Part shown: one piece after another, positions 38,860-47,259 of the stretch
How the letters are laid out: each line of letters starts with the position of its first letter
How positions within the stretch are numbered: the stretch's first letter is position 1
From: Gammaproteobacteria bacterium
GTDB lineage: Bacteria > Pseudomonadota > Gammaproteobacteria > Steroidobacterales > Steroidobacteraceae
Assembly: GCA_025358295.1 (NCBI GenBank)
Contig: JANYJY010000068.1
Span: 1-64,000 of the forward strand
Length of the DNA: 64,000 bases
Direction: 5' to 3'
Program-made: the position numbers and the translations under genes
The notes under the pieces: model-generated
The model's database searches: none
What the model was told of the DNA's origin: nothing
Seen by the model: the letters and a program-made list of their open reading frames with translations, nothing else

Positions 38860-41064
38860 ATGTCCCGAGACCCAAAGCACGACGTACTGTTCGAGTCGGT
38901 GAACATCGGTCCGAAGAAAATCCGCAATCGCTTCTGGCAGACTTCACACTGTGCCGGACCGGGGGCCGAAAGACCGGGCGCGCAGGCGCATCTGCGCGGC
39001 ATGAAAGCCGAGGGTGGCTGGGGCGCGGTCTTCACCGAATACTGTTCCATTCATCCTGAATCCGACGAATATCCCTATACTTCGGCGCGTATTTGGGATG
39101 AAGGCGACGTCCTCAACCTGGGTTACATGTGCGAGTTGGCCCACAAGTTCGACAGCCTCGCGGGAATCCAGCTCTGGTACAGCGGCGGCAACGCGCCGTC
39201 CCTCGAGTCGCGCGAATTCGGCCGTGCTCCCAGCCAATGGCTGTCGCCGATATTCGCCACGCGTTCGGTCTACGGCTGCGAAATGGATGAGCTCGACATC
39301 CGAACCGTGATCAACATGTACATCGAAGCGGGCAAGCGCGCCGAGCAGGCTGGATTCGATTTGCTGGAGGTCTCCGCCGGCGATGACACTTTGCCCATGC
39401 AATTTCTCGAGCCGCGTTTCAATCGGCGCACCGACCGCTACGGCGGCAGCTTCGAAAATCGGTCGCGCTTTTTTATCGAACTATTGCATGCGCTGAAGCG
39501 CTCGCTCGGGGCTACCTGCGGCATCACGGCGCGATTCGAGATGGACACTCTGCACGGGCCCGAGGGCGTCGAAGCCCGTGAGGATGGCGTCCGAATGCTC
39601 GAGTTGTTCCGCCAGGAGGGCGTGGTCGATGCAGTGGCGTTGAAGATCGGCGATTACGCTGAATGGGGCGAGGACGCGGCCGTATCGCGGTTTCGAAAAT
39701 CCGGCTGGATGACACCGTTCATCAAACAAGGCAAATCGATTCTGGGACCCGGCATTCCGGTGATAGGCAACGGCCGTCTCACCAGTCCCGACGATATGGT
39801 GGCGTTGGTGCGCGCGGGCATCCTGGACATCATCGGCGCCGCCCGCCCATCCATCGCGGATCCCTTCTTGCCCACCAAGATCTCCGAGGGCCGAGTGGAG
39901 GATATTCGCGAATGCATCGGCTGCAATATCTGCGTGTCGAAGTTCCAGCAGGGCGGCCAGATCATGTGCACACAGAACGTGACCGTCGGCGAGGAATATC
40001 GCCGCGGCTGGCATCCGGAGAAATTCACAAAGACCACCCGACCCTGCTCGGTGCTGGTGGTGGGCGGCGGTCCCGCGGGCATGGAATGCGCGCGCATACT
40101 GGGCGAACGCGGTTATGTGGTCCACCTGCGTGAAGCCGAGAAGGAACTGGGCGGCCATTGGAAGACCGTTGCGACTCTGCCGCGACTGAACGAATGGGCC
40201 CGGGTGATCACCTACCGGCAGACCCAGCTCTCCAAGATGAAGAAAAACGTCGAGGTGCATCTCGGCGTGGGCAGAATGACGGCCGACGCTGTCCTTAACT
40301 ATGGGGCCGACCGCGTCGTCATTGCAACCGGCGCACACTGGAACGGCGATGGCCGGGGAGCGAATTTCGGCCCGATTCCCGGCGCCGACGATTCGCTGCC
40401 GCACGTATTGACTCCATTCCAGATCACGGCCGGAAAGCCCGTGCCGGGCAAGCGGGTGCTGGTGCTCGACGGCGACGGCCATTTCATGGGCATCACGCTC
40501 GCCGAACACATGGCCAATCAGGGGAAGGAAGTCATCTACGTCTGCGATGCCTCCGATATTGCCGAATATGGGGTCTTTACCATGGAGTCCTTCAACAACA
40601 AGCGCATGCTGTTCGAGAAGGGCGTGAGGGTTTACACCAGCCACTGGCTCGACAAAATCGAGCCCGGCAGGGTGCGGCTGAGCTATCTCTACAAGTACGG
40701 CCCGGACCTGACGGACCCCACCCCCGGCGCCATACCCCGCAAGGACAATGGCGGTGAATTCGACCTGGAAGTCGATGCCGTCATCCTGGTGACTGCACGC
40801 TCCTCGGACGATCGCTTATGGCGCGCGTTAAAAGCGCGCAAGGACGAATGGGCATCGAACGACATTCAAGATGTATTTCGCACCGGCGACTGCAAGGCCC
40901 CGGCCCAGCTCAACCAAGCCCTGTGGGATGCGCATCGGCTGGCGCGCGAATTCGACAGCCCTCACCCGGCGTATCCCTTGCCGTGGATACGCGAGAGACA
41001 GCTTTGGGGTTCTGCCACTGTCCCAAAACTCGGCGATCCGCGAGTCAATGTGGAAGCAGGGTAA
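38860..41064 (+). CDS. trimethylamine dehydrogenase paralogue with altered substrate pocket
   Basis: The 734-residue Fe-S flavoprotein is clearly homologous to tmd over its whole length. It keeps Cys31 for covalent FMN, Tyr61, Ser75, Trp106, the WGED motif with the bowl Trp and active-site Asp, and the four cluster cysteines (CIGCNIC plus a later Cys, spaced one residue closer). It differs where the TMADH substrate is held: the bowl Trp356 is Phe, Tyr170 is Ser172 and His173 is Asp175. It is therefore probably not a trimethylamine enzyme; other N-methylated or bulkier amines are possible. It has no ETF of its own nearby and may use the one encoded at 22144-23897. Confidence 0.85.
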   Translation: MSRDPKHDVLFESVNIGPKKIRNRFWQTSHCAGPGAERPGAQAHLRGMKAEGGWGAVFTEYCSIHPESDEYPYTSARIWDEGDVLNLGYMCELAHKFDSLAGIQLWYSGGNAPSLESREFGRAPSQWLSPIFATRSVYGCEMDELDIRTVINMYIEAGKRAEQAGFDLLEVSAGDDTLPMQFLEPRFNRRTDRYGGSFENRSRFFIELLHALKRSLGATCGITARFEMDTLHGPEGVEAREDGVRMLELFRQEGVVDAVALKIGDYAEWGEDAAVSRFRKSGWMTPFIKQGKSILGPGIPVIGNGRLTSPDDMVALVRAGILDIIGAARPSIADPFLPTKISEGRVEDIRECIGCNICVSKFQQGGQIMCTQNVTVGEEYRRGWHPEKFTKTTRPCSVLVVGGGPAGMECARILGERGYVVHLREAEKELGGHWKTVATLPRLNEWARVITYRQTQLSKMKKNVEVHLGVGRMTADAVLNYGADRVVIATGAHWNGDGRGANFGPIPGADDSLPHVLTPFQITAGKPVPGKRVLVLDGDGHFMGITLAEHMANQGKEVIYVCDASDIAEYGVFTMESFNNKRMLFEKGVRVYTSHWLDKIEPGRVRLSYLYKYGPDLTDPTPGAIPRKDNGGEFDLEVDAVILVTARSSDDRLWRALKARKDEWASNDIQDVFRTGDCKAPAQLNQALWDAHRLAREFDSPHPAYPLPWIRERQLWGSATVPKLGDPRVNVEAG

Positions 41065-41094
41065 TATGGCGTCACAACTACCAAGGGATATCCG

Positions 41095-42498
41095 ATGACC
41101 CAGCTGAATACGACCGCGCAGGACTCTCCTAAGAACGAACTCAGCCGCTCGCTAAAGGGCCGTCACCTGACCATGATTTCAATTGGTGGGATCATCGGTG
41201 CGGGGTTATTCGTCAGCAGCAGCACCTCCATTATCGCGGGCGGCCCGGCAAGCTTCATCAGCTATGCGATTTGCGGCATGCTTATTCTTCTCGTGATGCG
41301 CATGCTGGGAGAAATGACCACTTCGCTTCCGCACGTCCGATCGTTCACCGAGTTCGCCCGTGCCGGGCTCGGCGAGGGAGCAGGCTTTGTGATCGGCTGG
41401 TTGTATTGGTACTTCTGGGTTCTGGTCGTACCGGTAGAAGCGATTGCGGGCGCCAAGATCCTGCAACATTGGTTTCCCACGTTCTCGCCGCTGGAAATCG
41501 GCGTGGCGCTGATGTCCGTCATGACATGCGTCAATCTCATGTCGGCGCGTTCGTACGCGGAATTCGAATTCTGGTTTGCGTCCATCAAGGTCGCCGCCAT
41601 CATCGCGTTCATCGCGATTGCAGCCTCGTATGCTTTCGGCTGGACCTCGCCGCATGGTGCGACCTTCGGCAATCTCGTCGACCATGGCGGCTTCACGCCG
41701 CACGGGTGGATCGCGGTGCTCGCGGCCGTGCCCACCGTTTTCTTTGCGATGACCGGCGCGGAAATTACCACCATCGCCGCCGCAGAGTCCGCGCAGCCCG
41801 GTCGTGCGGTCGCCAGAATGAGCACCACGGTGATCCTGCGCATCCTGGTTTTCTACGTCATCTCGCTGTTCCTGATCGTTTCCGTGACCCCGTGGAACAT
41901 GGTGCGTTCCGGTGAATCACCGTTCACGCTGGCCTTGAATACCATGCATGTGCCGTGGGCGGGCAACATCATGAGCGTCATCATTCTCACCGCCGTCCTG
42001 TCATGCCTGAACTCGGCGTTCTACGTCAGCTCACGCGTGATGTTCCTGCTTGCCGATCGCGGCGATGCCCCGCAGGCGTTGGTGAAGTTGAACGCCCGCC
42101 GCGTGCCGGTGGGCTCGGTTTTGGTCGGCGCGGTCGCGGGCTTTCTCGGGATCATTGCGGCCACCGAAGCGCCCCAAGTCGTGTTCGATTTTCTGGTCAG
42201 TTCCTCGGGCGCCGTCATCGTGTTCGTCTACATGACCATCTGCGTCGCGCAAATTGCCTTGCGCCGTAAGCGAGAACGCGAAGGCCTGCCGGCGCCCGCG
42301 GTCCGCATGTGGCTGTTTCCTTATTTGAGCATCGCCGCAATCGCCGCCATGGCCGGCGTCCTGATCGCCATGGCATTCACGCCGGGACTGCAGAGAGATT
42401 TCTACGTCAGCTGCGTCACCCTGGTGGTGGCGGTGCTCGCCTACTTCATCGTCAACCGGCTGCGCCGGCCGCGCCGGGTGTCGCCGACAGCGACCTAA
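41095..42498 (+). CDS. amino acid permease, GabP/AroP type
   Basis: The 467-residue protein starts with a hydrophilic N-terminus and LSRSLKGRHLTMISIGGIIGAGLF, the signature of the AAT family that includes GabP, AroP and ProY. About 12 helices follow. It begins 30 bases after the TMADH paralogue and is probably co-transcribed, so it may import that enzyme's substrate or a product such as an amino acid. A structured element with a terminator lies about 180 bases downstream. Confidence 0.88.
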   Translation: MTQLNTTAQDSPKNELSRSLKGRHLTMISIGGIIGAGLFVSSSTSIIAGGPASFISYAICGMLILLVMRMLGEMTTSLPHVRSFTEFARAGLGEGAGFVIGWLYWYFWVLVVPVEAIAGAKILQHWFPTFSPLEIGVALMSVMTCVNLMSARSYAEFEFWFASIKVAAIIAFIAIAASYAFGWTSPHGATFGNLVDHGGFTPHGWIAVLAAVPTVFFAMTGAEITTIAAAESAQPGRAVARMSTTVILRILVFYVISLFLIVSVTPWNMVRSGESPFTLALNTMHVPWAGNIMSVIILTAVLSCLNSAFYVSSRVMFLLADRGDAPQALVKLNARRVPVGSVLVGAVAGFLGIIAATEAPQVVFDFLVSSSGAVIVFVYMTICVAQIALRRKREREGLPAPAVRMWLFPYLSIAAIAAMAGVLIAMAFTPGLQRDFYVSCVTLVVAVLAYFIVNRLRRPRRVSPTAT

Positions 42499-42632
42499 TG
42501 TAAAATTGTCAAGCGAGAAAACTTTCACCGTCGGATATAAAGCATACGCCCCGACCGGCATCGACTTAGGCACGATGAAACCCAGCTTAGATGTCTCGAA
42601 CGGTTTTCTGAGCTGACGGTTTAGGTGAATCT

Positions 42633-42668
42633 CGCGCCGGCAAGCCAGCCAACTCCCCCGCTGGCGCG
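42633..42668 (+). ncRNA. stable hairpin before a terminator: candidate small RNA or 3' UTR element
   Basis: CGCGCCGGC (42633-42641) pairs with GCTGGCGCG (42660-42668), nine pairs with one G-U, around an 18-base C-rich loop. It sits ten bases upstream of a strong terminator and about 135 bases after the permease stop. No known RNA family was recognised. Confidence 0.35.
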
Positions 42669-42677
42669 ATATCCCGG

Positions 42678-42713
42678 CGGCGTGGGTACCTTATAAGGCC
42701 CACGCCGTTTTTT
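42678..42713 (+). terminator. rho-independent terminator after the permease gene
   Basis: CGGCGTGGG (42678-42686) pairs perfectly with CCCACGCCG (42699-42707), followed by six T and then ATTT. It would end the transcript of the TMADH-paralogue/permease operon or of a separate small RNA. Confidence 0.8.
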
Positions 42714-42776
42714 ATTTCCCGTTCATTTACCGGCTCATTCCCCGCCCTAGGCGCCATTCGGCGATTACGATCGCAC

Positions 42777-42935
42777 TCAGTCCCGGTCGTTGCAAGGTGG
42801 CGTGGTGCCGTCGCGGCACAGGGCCGGGCCCTCGCTGCCTTTCTTGGCTGCAGGGCCATCCTCATGCGCTATGCCTGTGTCGGCGCATCCTGAGATGAGA
42901 TAGGCGGCAATCAGCAGGCTTAATACTGTCTTCAT
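42777..42935 (-). CDS. small lipoprotein
   Basis: A 52-residue reading frame starts MKTVLSLLIAAYLISGC, a textbook lipoprotein signal with Cys17 as the lipid-attached residue. The mature part is about 36 residues, hydrophilic, with Cys40 and Cys48 that could form a disulfide. No Shine-Dalgarno is obvious, and an AT-rich inverted repeat overlaps the start codon. No family recognised. It lies between a terminator on the other strand and the SulP gene. Confidence 0.55.
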   Translation of the reverse strand: MKTVLSLLIAAYLISGCADTGIAHEDGPAAKKGSEGPALCRDGTTPPCNDRD

Positions 42936-42949
42936 AACAATATTATGAA
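42931..42949. promoter_or_regulatory. inverted repeat TTCATAA-N5-TTATGAA over the small lipoprotein start
   Basis: Perfect seven-base arms with a five-base centre cover the start codon of the small lipoprotein and lie about 80 bases before the divergent SulP gene. It could be an operator controlling either gene. Confidence 0.3.
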
Positions 42950-43026
42950 CTCATAATCGAATTAGAAGAAAGGGCACGAATCCGTATATAACTGTAGGGA
43001 TGCGTCCGACCTTCGTCCCATAGCCC

Positions 43027-44685
43027 ATGATTGCGCTCCTCGAGGCCAAAGCGGCGGGATTGTGGTCACGCTCGCAAATCCGCCACAATGCGCTTGCCGG
43101 CTTGGTCGTGGGCATTGTCGCCTTGCCGCTCGCGATGGCTTTTGCGATCGCCTCCGGCGCCAGACCTGAACAGGGGCTGTACACGGCCATTGTCGCCGCG
43201 TTGTTGACGTCCATTTTTGGCGGCACACGCGTGCAAATCTCAGGGCCGACGGGCGCCTTCATTGCCGTACTGTCGATCATCACCGCACAACACGGCATCG
43301 CCGGCCTGCAAATAGCCACGCTCATGGCCGGCGTGATTCTCCTGGTATTCGGATTCGCACGCCTCGGCGCCGTCATCAAGTACATCCCGAATCCCGTCAT
43401 TGTCGGCTTCACGGCCGGCATCGCCGTCATCATCTTCGTCGGGCAATGGAAGGACTTCCTGGGTCTGACCCCCGCCCCATCGGGCCTGCGCTTTCATCAG
43501 AAGTTATGGGCTTTGATCGAAGCTTGGCCTACCATCAATCCGGCTACCTCCGGTCTGGCGCTCCTGTCGCTTGCCATCCTGACCTTCGGCGCCCGCTATT
43601 TGCGGCGCATTCCTGCACCCCTGGTCGCGCTCATCGTGGTCACCGTCGTGCAGACAATGTTTCAATTCAAAGGAGTCGCGACCATCGGTTCCGCCTTCGG
43701 AGGAATCCCCCGTACTTTGCCGGCATTCTCCTTGCCGTTCTTGGATCCGGCCCGGGTTCTCTCACTGGTGGGACCGGCATTCACCATCGCCTTATTGGGA
43801 TCGATCGAGTCGCTCTTGTCGGCCGTCGTGGCGGACGGCATGGCCGGCACTCGCCACGACTCCAATCAAGAACTCATCGGTCAAGGCATAGCCAACATAG
43901 TCGCTCCCCTGTTCGGCGGATTCGCCGCCACCGGCGCGATCGCGCGTACGGCAACCAATATCCGCAACGGCGCCACCAGTCCGCTCGCCGGCATCACGCA
44001 TTCCGTTTTTCTGATTTTGGTAATTGTGCTGTTTGCGCCGCTGGCCTCGGCCATACCGCTGTGCTGCCTGGCAGCCGTGCTATTCGTCGTCGCCTGGAAC
44101 ATGAGCGAATTGCCGCATGTGGTGCGATTATTACGCGGCGCGCCGAAAGTCGACGTCGGCATCCTGCTGCTGACGTTTTTCTTGACGGTATTCGTCGATC
44201 TGGTCGTCGCCGTCAATGTGGGCGTCATTCTGGCGGCGCTTTTCTTCATGCGGCGAATGGCCGACTCGGTCAGCGTCGAACAGCAGGTAAACGCCCCGTC
44301 GGGCGTGGCGTCCCAGCCGGGCGAGTCGCCCTTGCCCGCCACCAACGGCATCGTCATTTTCAACATCGACGGCCCGGTGTTCTTCGGCGCCGCCGAGAAA
44401 CTCGAACGCACCCTGGTGCACATTCAACGTCCCGCGACGACGCTCATCCTGCGCCTCGGCAGTGTCCCCTTCATGGACGCGACCGGCATCTTTGCGCTTG
44501 AAGAGATCGTCAAGGATTTCAAGCGCCACGGCGCGACGGTGCTGCTGGTCGAGGTACGCCCCAATGTGCGTTACAAGCTGGAGCGCGGCGGCCTCATTGA
44601 GCATTTGGGGCCCGAAAATGTCATCGATACTCTCGAGCAGGCGCTGTTGCGGGCAAAGGAATTGCAAGCGGCAGCCCAAGCCTAG
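43027..44685 (+). CDS. SulP-family anion transporter with STAS domain
   Basis: The 552-residue protein has the SulP membrane domain (about residues 15-420, with GLVVGIVALPLAMAFAIASG and SGPTGAFIAVLS) and a C-terminal cytoplasmic STAS domain (about 440-545, with SVPFMDATGIFALEEIV). It is likely a sulfate, bicarbonate or dicarboxylate carrier; the family is broad. The length is standard. It is convergent with the Lrp gene 62 bases away; no terminator was seen there. Confidence 0.9.
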   Translation: MIALLEAKAAGLWSRSQIRHNALAGLVVGIVALPLAMAFAIASGARPEQGLYTAIVAALLTSIFGGTRVQISGPTGAFIAVLSIITAQHGIAGLQIATLMAGVILLVFGFARLGAVIKYIPNPVIVGFTAGIAVIIFVGQWKDFLGLTPAPSGLRFHQKLWALIEAWPTINPATSGLALLSLAILTFGARYLRRIPAPLVALIVVTVVQTMFQFKGVATIGSAFGGIPRTLPAFSLPFLDPARVLSLVGPAFTIALLGSIESLLSAVVADGMAGTRHDSNQELIGQGIANIVAPLFGGFAATGAIARTATNIRNGATSPLAGITHSVFLILVIVLFAPLASAIPLCCLAAVLFVVAWNMSELPHVVRLLRGAPKVDVGILLLTFFLTVFVDLVVAVNVGVILAALFFMRRMADSVSVEQQVNAPSGVASQPGESPLPATNGIVIFNIDGPVFFGAAEKLERTLVHIQRPATTLILRLGSVPFMDATGIFALEEIVKDFKRHGATVLLVEVRPNVRYKLERGGLIEHLGPENVIDTLEQALLRAKELQAAAQA

Positions 44686-44747
44686 ATATCGAATTCGATC
44701 TAATACGGCGCCTGTCGCCCGGCCTGCATGCTCAAAATTGCGCGCGC

Positions 44748-45173
44748 TCAACGCTCGAATTTCGTCGAAAGAATGATGGATGATGTGGTGCGTTCCACCC
44801 CGTCCAGTGCGCCGATGCGATCGATGACCTGGTCCATTTCGGCAACCGAGGCAGTGGCGGCAACGGCGATCAGGTCCACCTCCCCGCTCACGGAATGCAG
44901 CACACGCACCTGACCGATGGCGCGCAGCGCCGCGGTGACTGCGCGGGCCTCCTTCGGACCCACTTTGATCATGACATGGGCGCGCACCGCCCCCAGCCCA
45001 TGTTCCGGCGCCAGTAGCACGCCGTAGCCGACGATGACGCCCTGCTTTTCCAAGCGCTCGATGCGGCTTTGAACACTGGTGCGCGAGCGGCCTACCAGCC
45101 GCGCAAGTTGCGCGGTCGACGCGCGGCCGTTTTCCCGCAGCGCCAGAAGCAACCTTTCATCTATGGCATCCAT
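44748..45173 (-). CDS. Lrp/AsnC-family transcriptional regulator
   Basis: The 141-residue protein has an N-terminal winged helix (residues about 4-55, with STAQLARLVGRSRTSVQSRIERLEKQG) and a C-terminal RAM ligand-binding domain (about 65-140, with HVMIKVGPKEARAV and YLIAVAATAS-like strand). It is divergent from the saccharopine-dehydrogenase-like gene; a 25-base dyad lies between them. It likely responds to an amino acid such as lysine and controls that gene and itself. Confidence 0.9.
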   Translation of the reverse strand: MDAIDERLLLALRENGRASTAQLARLVGRSRTSVQSRIERLEKQGVIVGYGVLLAPEHGLGAVRAHVMIKVGPKEARAVTAALRAIGQVRVLHSVSGEVDLIAVAATASVAEMDQVIDRIGALDGVERTTSSIILSTKFER

Positions 45174-45202
45174 TGCATTTCGCCGTTTTTTCCCTGCATA
45201 AC

Positions 45203-45227
45203 GACGTAATTATACCTTAAATACGTC
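45203..45227. promoter_or_regulatory. 25-bp dyad between the Lrp gene and the saccharopine dehydrogenase-like gene
   Basis: GACGTA at 45203 and TACGTC at 45222 form perfect outer arms; inner TTA and TAA add three more symmetric pairs around an AT-rich centre. Size, symmetry and AT content fit an Lrp/AsnC operator, in the only gap between the regulator and its divergent neighbour. Confidence 0.5.
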
Positions 45228-45289
45228 TAAATCCACCCTACCATTCGCAGGGTATCCCACCGACAATGCCGCAATACTTTGGAGGCTCA

Positions 45290-46390
45290 ATGAAAGACAT
45301 CGTTATCGTCGGCGCGGGCAAGATCGGATCCATGATTGCGGAAATGCTGGGGGGATCCGGCGATTATGGCGTGACGGTGGTTGACCGCTCACAGCAACAA
45401 CTGGACCGGCTCGAGACCTCCGCCGTGATCACGAAGGTCGCCACCGACATCACTCAAGGCGACAGCTTGCGCAAGATACTGACGGGCAAGTTTGCCGTGC
45501 TCAGCGCTGCGCCCTATCACGCAACGCGCCTGATCGCCGAGGCGGCGAAATCCGCCGGCGCGCACTACCTGGATTTGACCGAGGATGTCGCCAGCACTCG
45601 CGCGGTAAAGCAGTTCGCGGAAGGCGCGCGCACCGCGTTCATTCCGCAATGCGGATTGGCGCCCGGCTTCATCACCATCGTGGCCAGCGACCTCGCTTCG
45701 CGCTTCGATCAACTGCAGGATGTACGCATGCGGGTCGGCGCCTTGCCGAAATTTCCGTCCAATGCGCTCAACTACAATTTGACCTGGAGCACGGACGGGG
45801 TCATCAATGAGTACTGCGAGCCCTGCGAAGCCATCGTCAACGGCCAGCTGCGTGAAACCCAGCCTCTCGAGGAGCTGGAAGAGTTCTCTCTCGACGGAAT
45901 TTTATACGAGGCGTTCAACACCTCGGGCGGTCTCGGCACTCTGTGCGAGACCCTTGCGGGCAAAGTGCGCAATCTAAACTACCGCACCATCCGCTATCCG
46001 GGCCACGCAGCGATCATGAAGGCATTGCTGAACGATCTTCGACTGCGTGACCGCCGTGAGTTGTTGAAGGACATCCTCGAGAATGCGGTGCCTGTCACCC
46101 TGCAAGACGTGGTCATCGTGTTCGTGACCGTGAGCGGCCTGCGCGGTGGTCAGCTCATGCAAGAGACCTATGCAAACAAGATCTATGCCGCCCCCCTCGG
46201 CGGCCGTGTTCGCAGCGCCATTCAGATCACGACGGCGGGCGGCATCTGCGCCGTGCTCGACATGCTGAGTGCGGGCAAGCTGCCGCAGTCCGGCCTGATC
46301 CGTCAGGAAGACATCAAGCTGCCAGACTTTCTCGCGAATCGCTTCGGCCGATTCTATGCGATGCCCGCACCGGTGGCTGCCGCCGCCTGA
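45290..46390 (+). CDS. saccharopine dehydrogenase / lysine 6-dehydrogenase family protein
   Basis: The 366-residue protein has an N-terminal NAD(P) Rossmann fold (IVIVGAGKIGSMIAEML) and the typical C-terminal domain of saccharopine dehydrogenase-like enzymes, with CGLAPGF near residue 123 and GGLGTLCETLAGKV near 210. GGAGG lies four bases before ATG 45290. It may be a lysine 6-dehydrogenase or related reductase in lysine breakdown. Divergence from an Lrp-family gene supports control by amino acid supply. The 3' end is antisense to the esterase gene by 37 bases. Confidence 0.85.
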   Translation: MKDIVIVGAGKIGSMIAEMLGGSGDYGVTVVDRSQQQLDRLETSAVITKVATDITQGDSLRKILTGKFAVLSAAPYHATRLIAEAAKSAGAHYLDLTEDVASTRAVKQFAEGARTAFIPQCGLAPGFITIVASDLASRFDQLQDVRMRVGALPKFPSNALNYNLTWSTDGVINEYCEPCEAIVNGQLRETQPLEELEEFSLDGILYEAFNTSGGLGTLCETLAGKVRNLNYRTIRYPGHAAIMKALLNDLRLRDRRELLKDILENAVPVTLQDVVIVFVTVSGLRGGQLMQETYANKIYAAPLGGRVRSAIQITTAGGICAVLDMLSAGKLPQSGLIRQEDIKLPDFLANRFGRFYAMPAPVAAAA

Positions 46391-47259
46391 CCGACAAAGG
46401 CTGCGACGTCGGCGAGGGTGGGCGCGCGGCCGCGGGCCGGCAAGCTCATTGCAGCCACGGTATCGGCATGGGCGAGCTTTGAATACAGACGCAGCGTCAC
46501 GGGCACTCCGCGGGCGCGCATCGCGCTGGCGAAATTGCGCGAGTTCTTCGGCCACACCGTGTCGTCCTTCAAGCCGTGCACCAACAGCATGGGCGGCGCA
46601 TCGGCGCGAACGAAATTGATGGGCTGGGAGTCCGGGTAGATCGGCGGCGGCCCAAACATATCCTGAACATCCGCCTCGAGCAGCGGCAAAAAGTCATACG
46701 GCCCCGACAAGCCGATTACGCCGGCTATGCGCGGCTTGGGGCGTGCGACGGCCGTGAAATACCGCGGGTCGAGCGCAACCAAAGCGGCGATGTGGGCGCC
46801 CGCCGAGTGGCCCATCAAGTGCAGGCGGCCCGGATCCGCGCCGAACTCGCCGCCGTGTTGTGCGGCCCACAAGGTCGCTTCAGCGGCATCCTGCATGAAC
46901 CCGGGCATTTTGACGTCGGGGTAGTGCCGATAATTCGGCAGCACGGCGATGCAGCCCAACTCCGTCAGGGCCGCGCCCACAAACCGATAGTCGGCCTTGT
47001 CGCCGAAACTCCAACGCCCGCCATGCCAAAAAACAATCAGCGGCCGCGGCTGCGACCCGGCTCGAACGGGCACGTACACATCCAAACGCCGGTGCGGGTC
47101 GGAACCATAGGAAATATCGGCATGACGCTTGTAGGAACCAAAAGCGGCGGGGACATTCGCGGCAGTGAATGCGAGGCGCCCGCAGGCTGTCGTCAGCAGG
47201 GCCGTCAACCCCGCAAGCACGGTGCGGCGTGCCACGCGAGCCGGCTTATCGGCAGGCAT
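46354..47259 (-). CDS. exported alpha/beta-hydrolase (esterase, BD-FAE / kynurenine-formamidase-like)
   Basis: The protein of about 301 residues has an N-terminal export signal with RRTVLAGLTALLTTACG, which combines a twin-Arg-like motif and a lipobox. The hydrolase core has oxyanion HGGRW near residue 80, the nucleophile elbow GHSAGAH near 150, then an Asp (GLKDD) and His (LAHAD). Likely substrates are acyl esters or amides. ATG 47259 is chosen; ATG 47271 overlaps the upstream gene and adds four residues. The last 37 bases overlap the saccharopine dehydrogenase-like gene on the other strand. Confidence 0.82.
   Translation of the reverse strand: MPADKPARVARRTVLAGLTALLTTACGRLAFTAANVPAAFGSYKRHADISYGSDPHRRLDVYVPVRAGSQPRPLIVFWHGGRWSFGDKADYRFVGAALTELGCIAVLPNYRHYPDVKMPGFMQDAAEATLWAAQHGGEFGADPGRLHLMGHSAGAHIAALVALDPRYFTAVARPKPRIAGVIGLSGPYDFLPLLEADVQDMFGPPPIYPDSQPINFVRADAPPMLLVHGLKDDTVWPKNSRNFASAMRARGVPVTLRLYSKLAHADTVAAMSLPARGRAPTLADVAAFVGQAAAATGAGIA

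Noticed and set aside
42560-42713. 6S RNA or tmRNA in the gap after the permease
   Set aside because: A few short matches to 6S-like segments exist, but the long closed bulge structure is missing and no tmRNA ends are present. Kept only as an unnamed structured element.
42587-42865. 92-codon minus-strand frame
   Set aside because: The translation is Arg-rich and family-less, and it conflicts with the better supported small lipoprotein and with the terminator region.
44688-44699. Twelve-base palindrome ATCGAATTCGAT between the SulP and Lrp genes
   Set aside because: It lies between two gene ends, has no T run and no promoter nearby; it may be chance.
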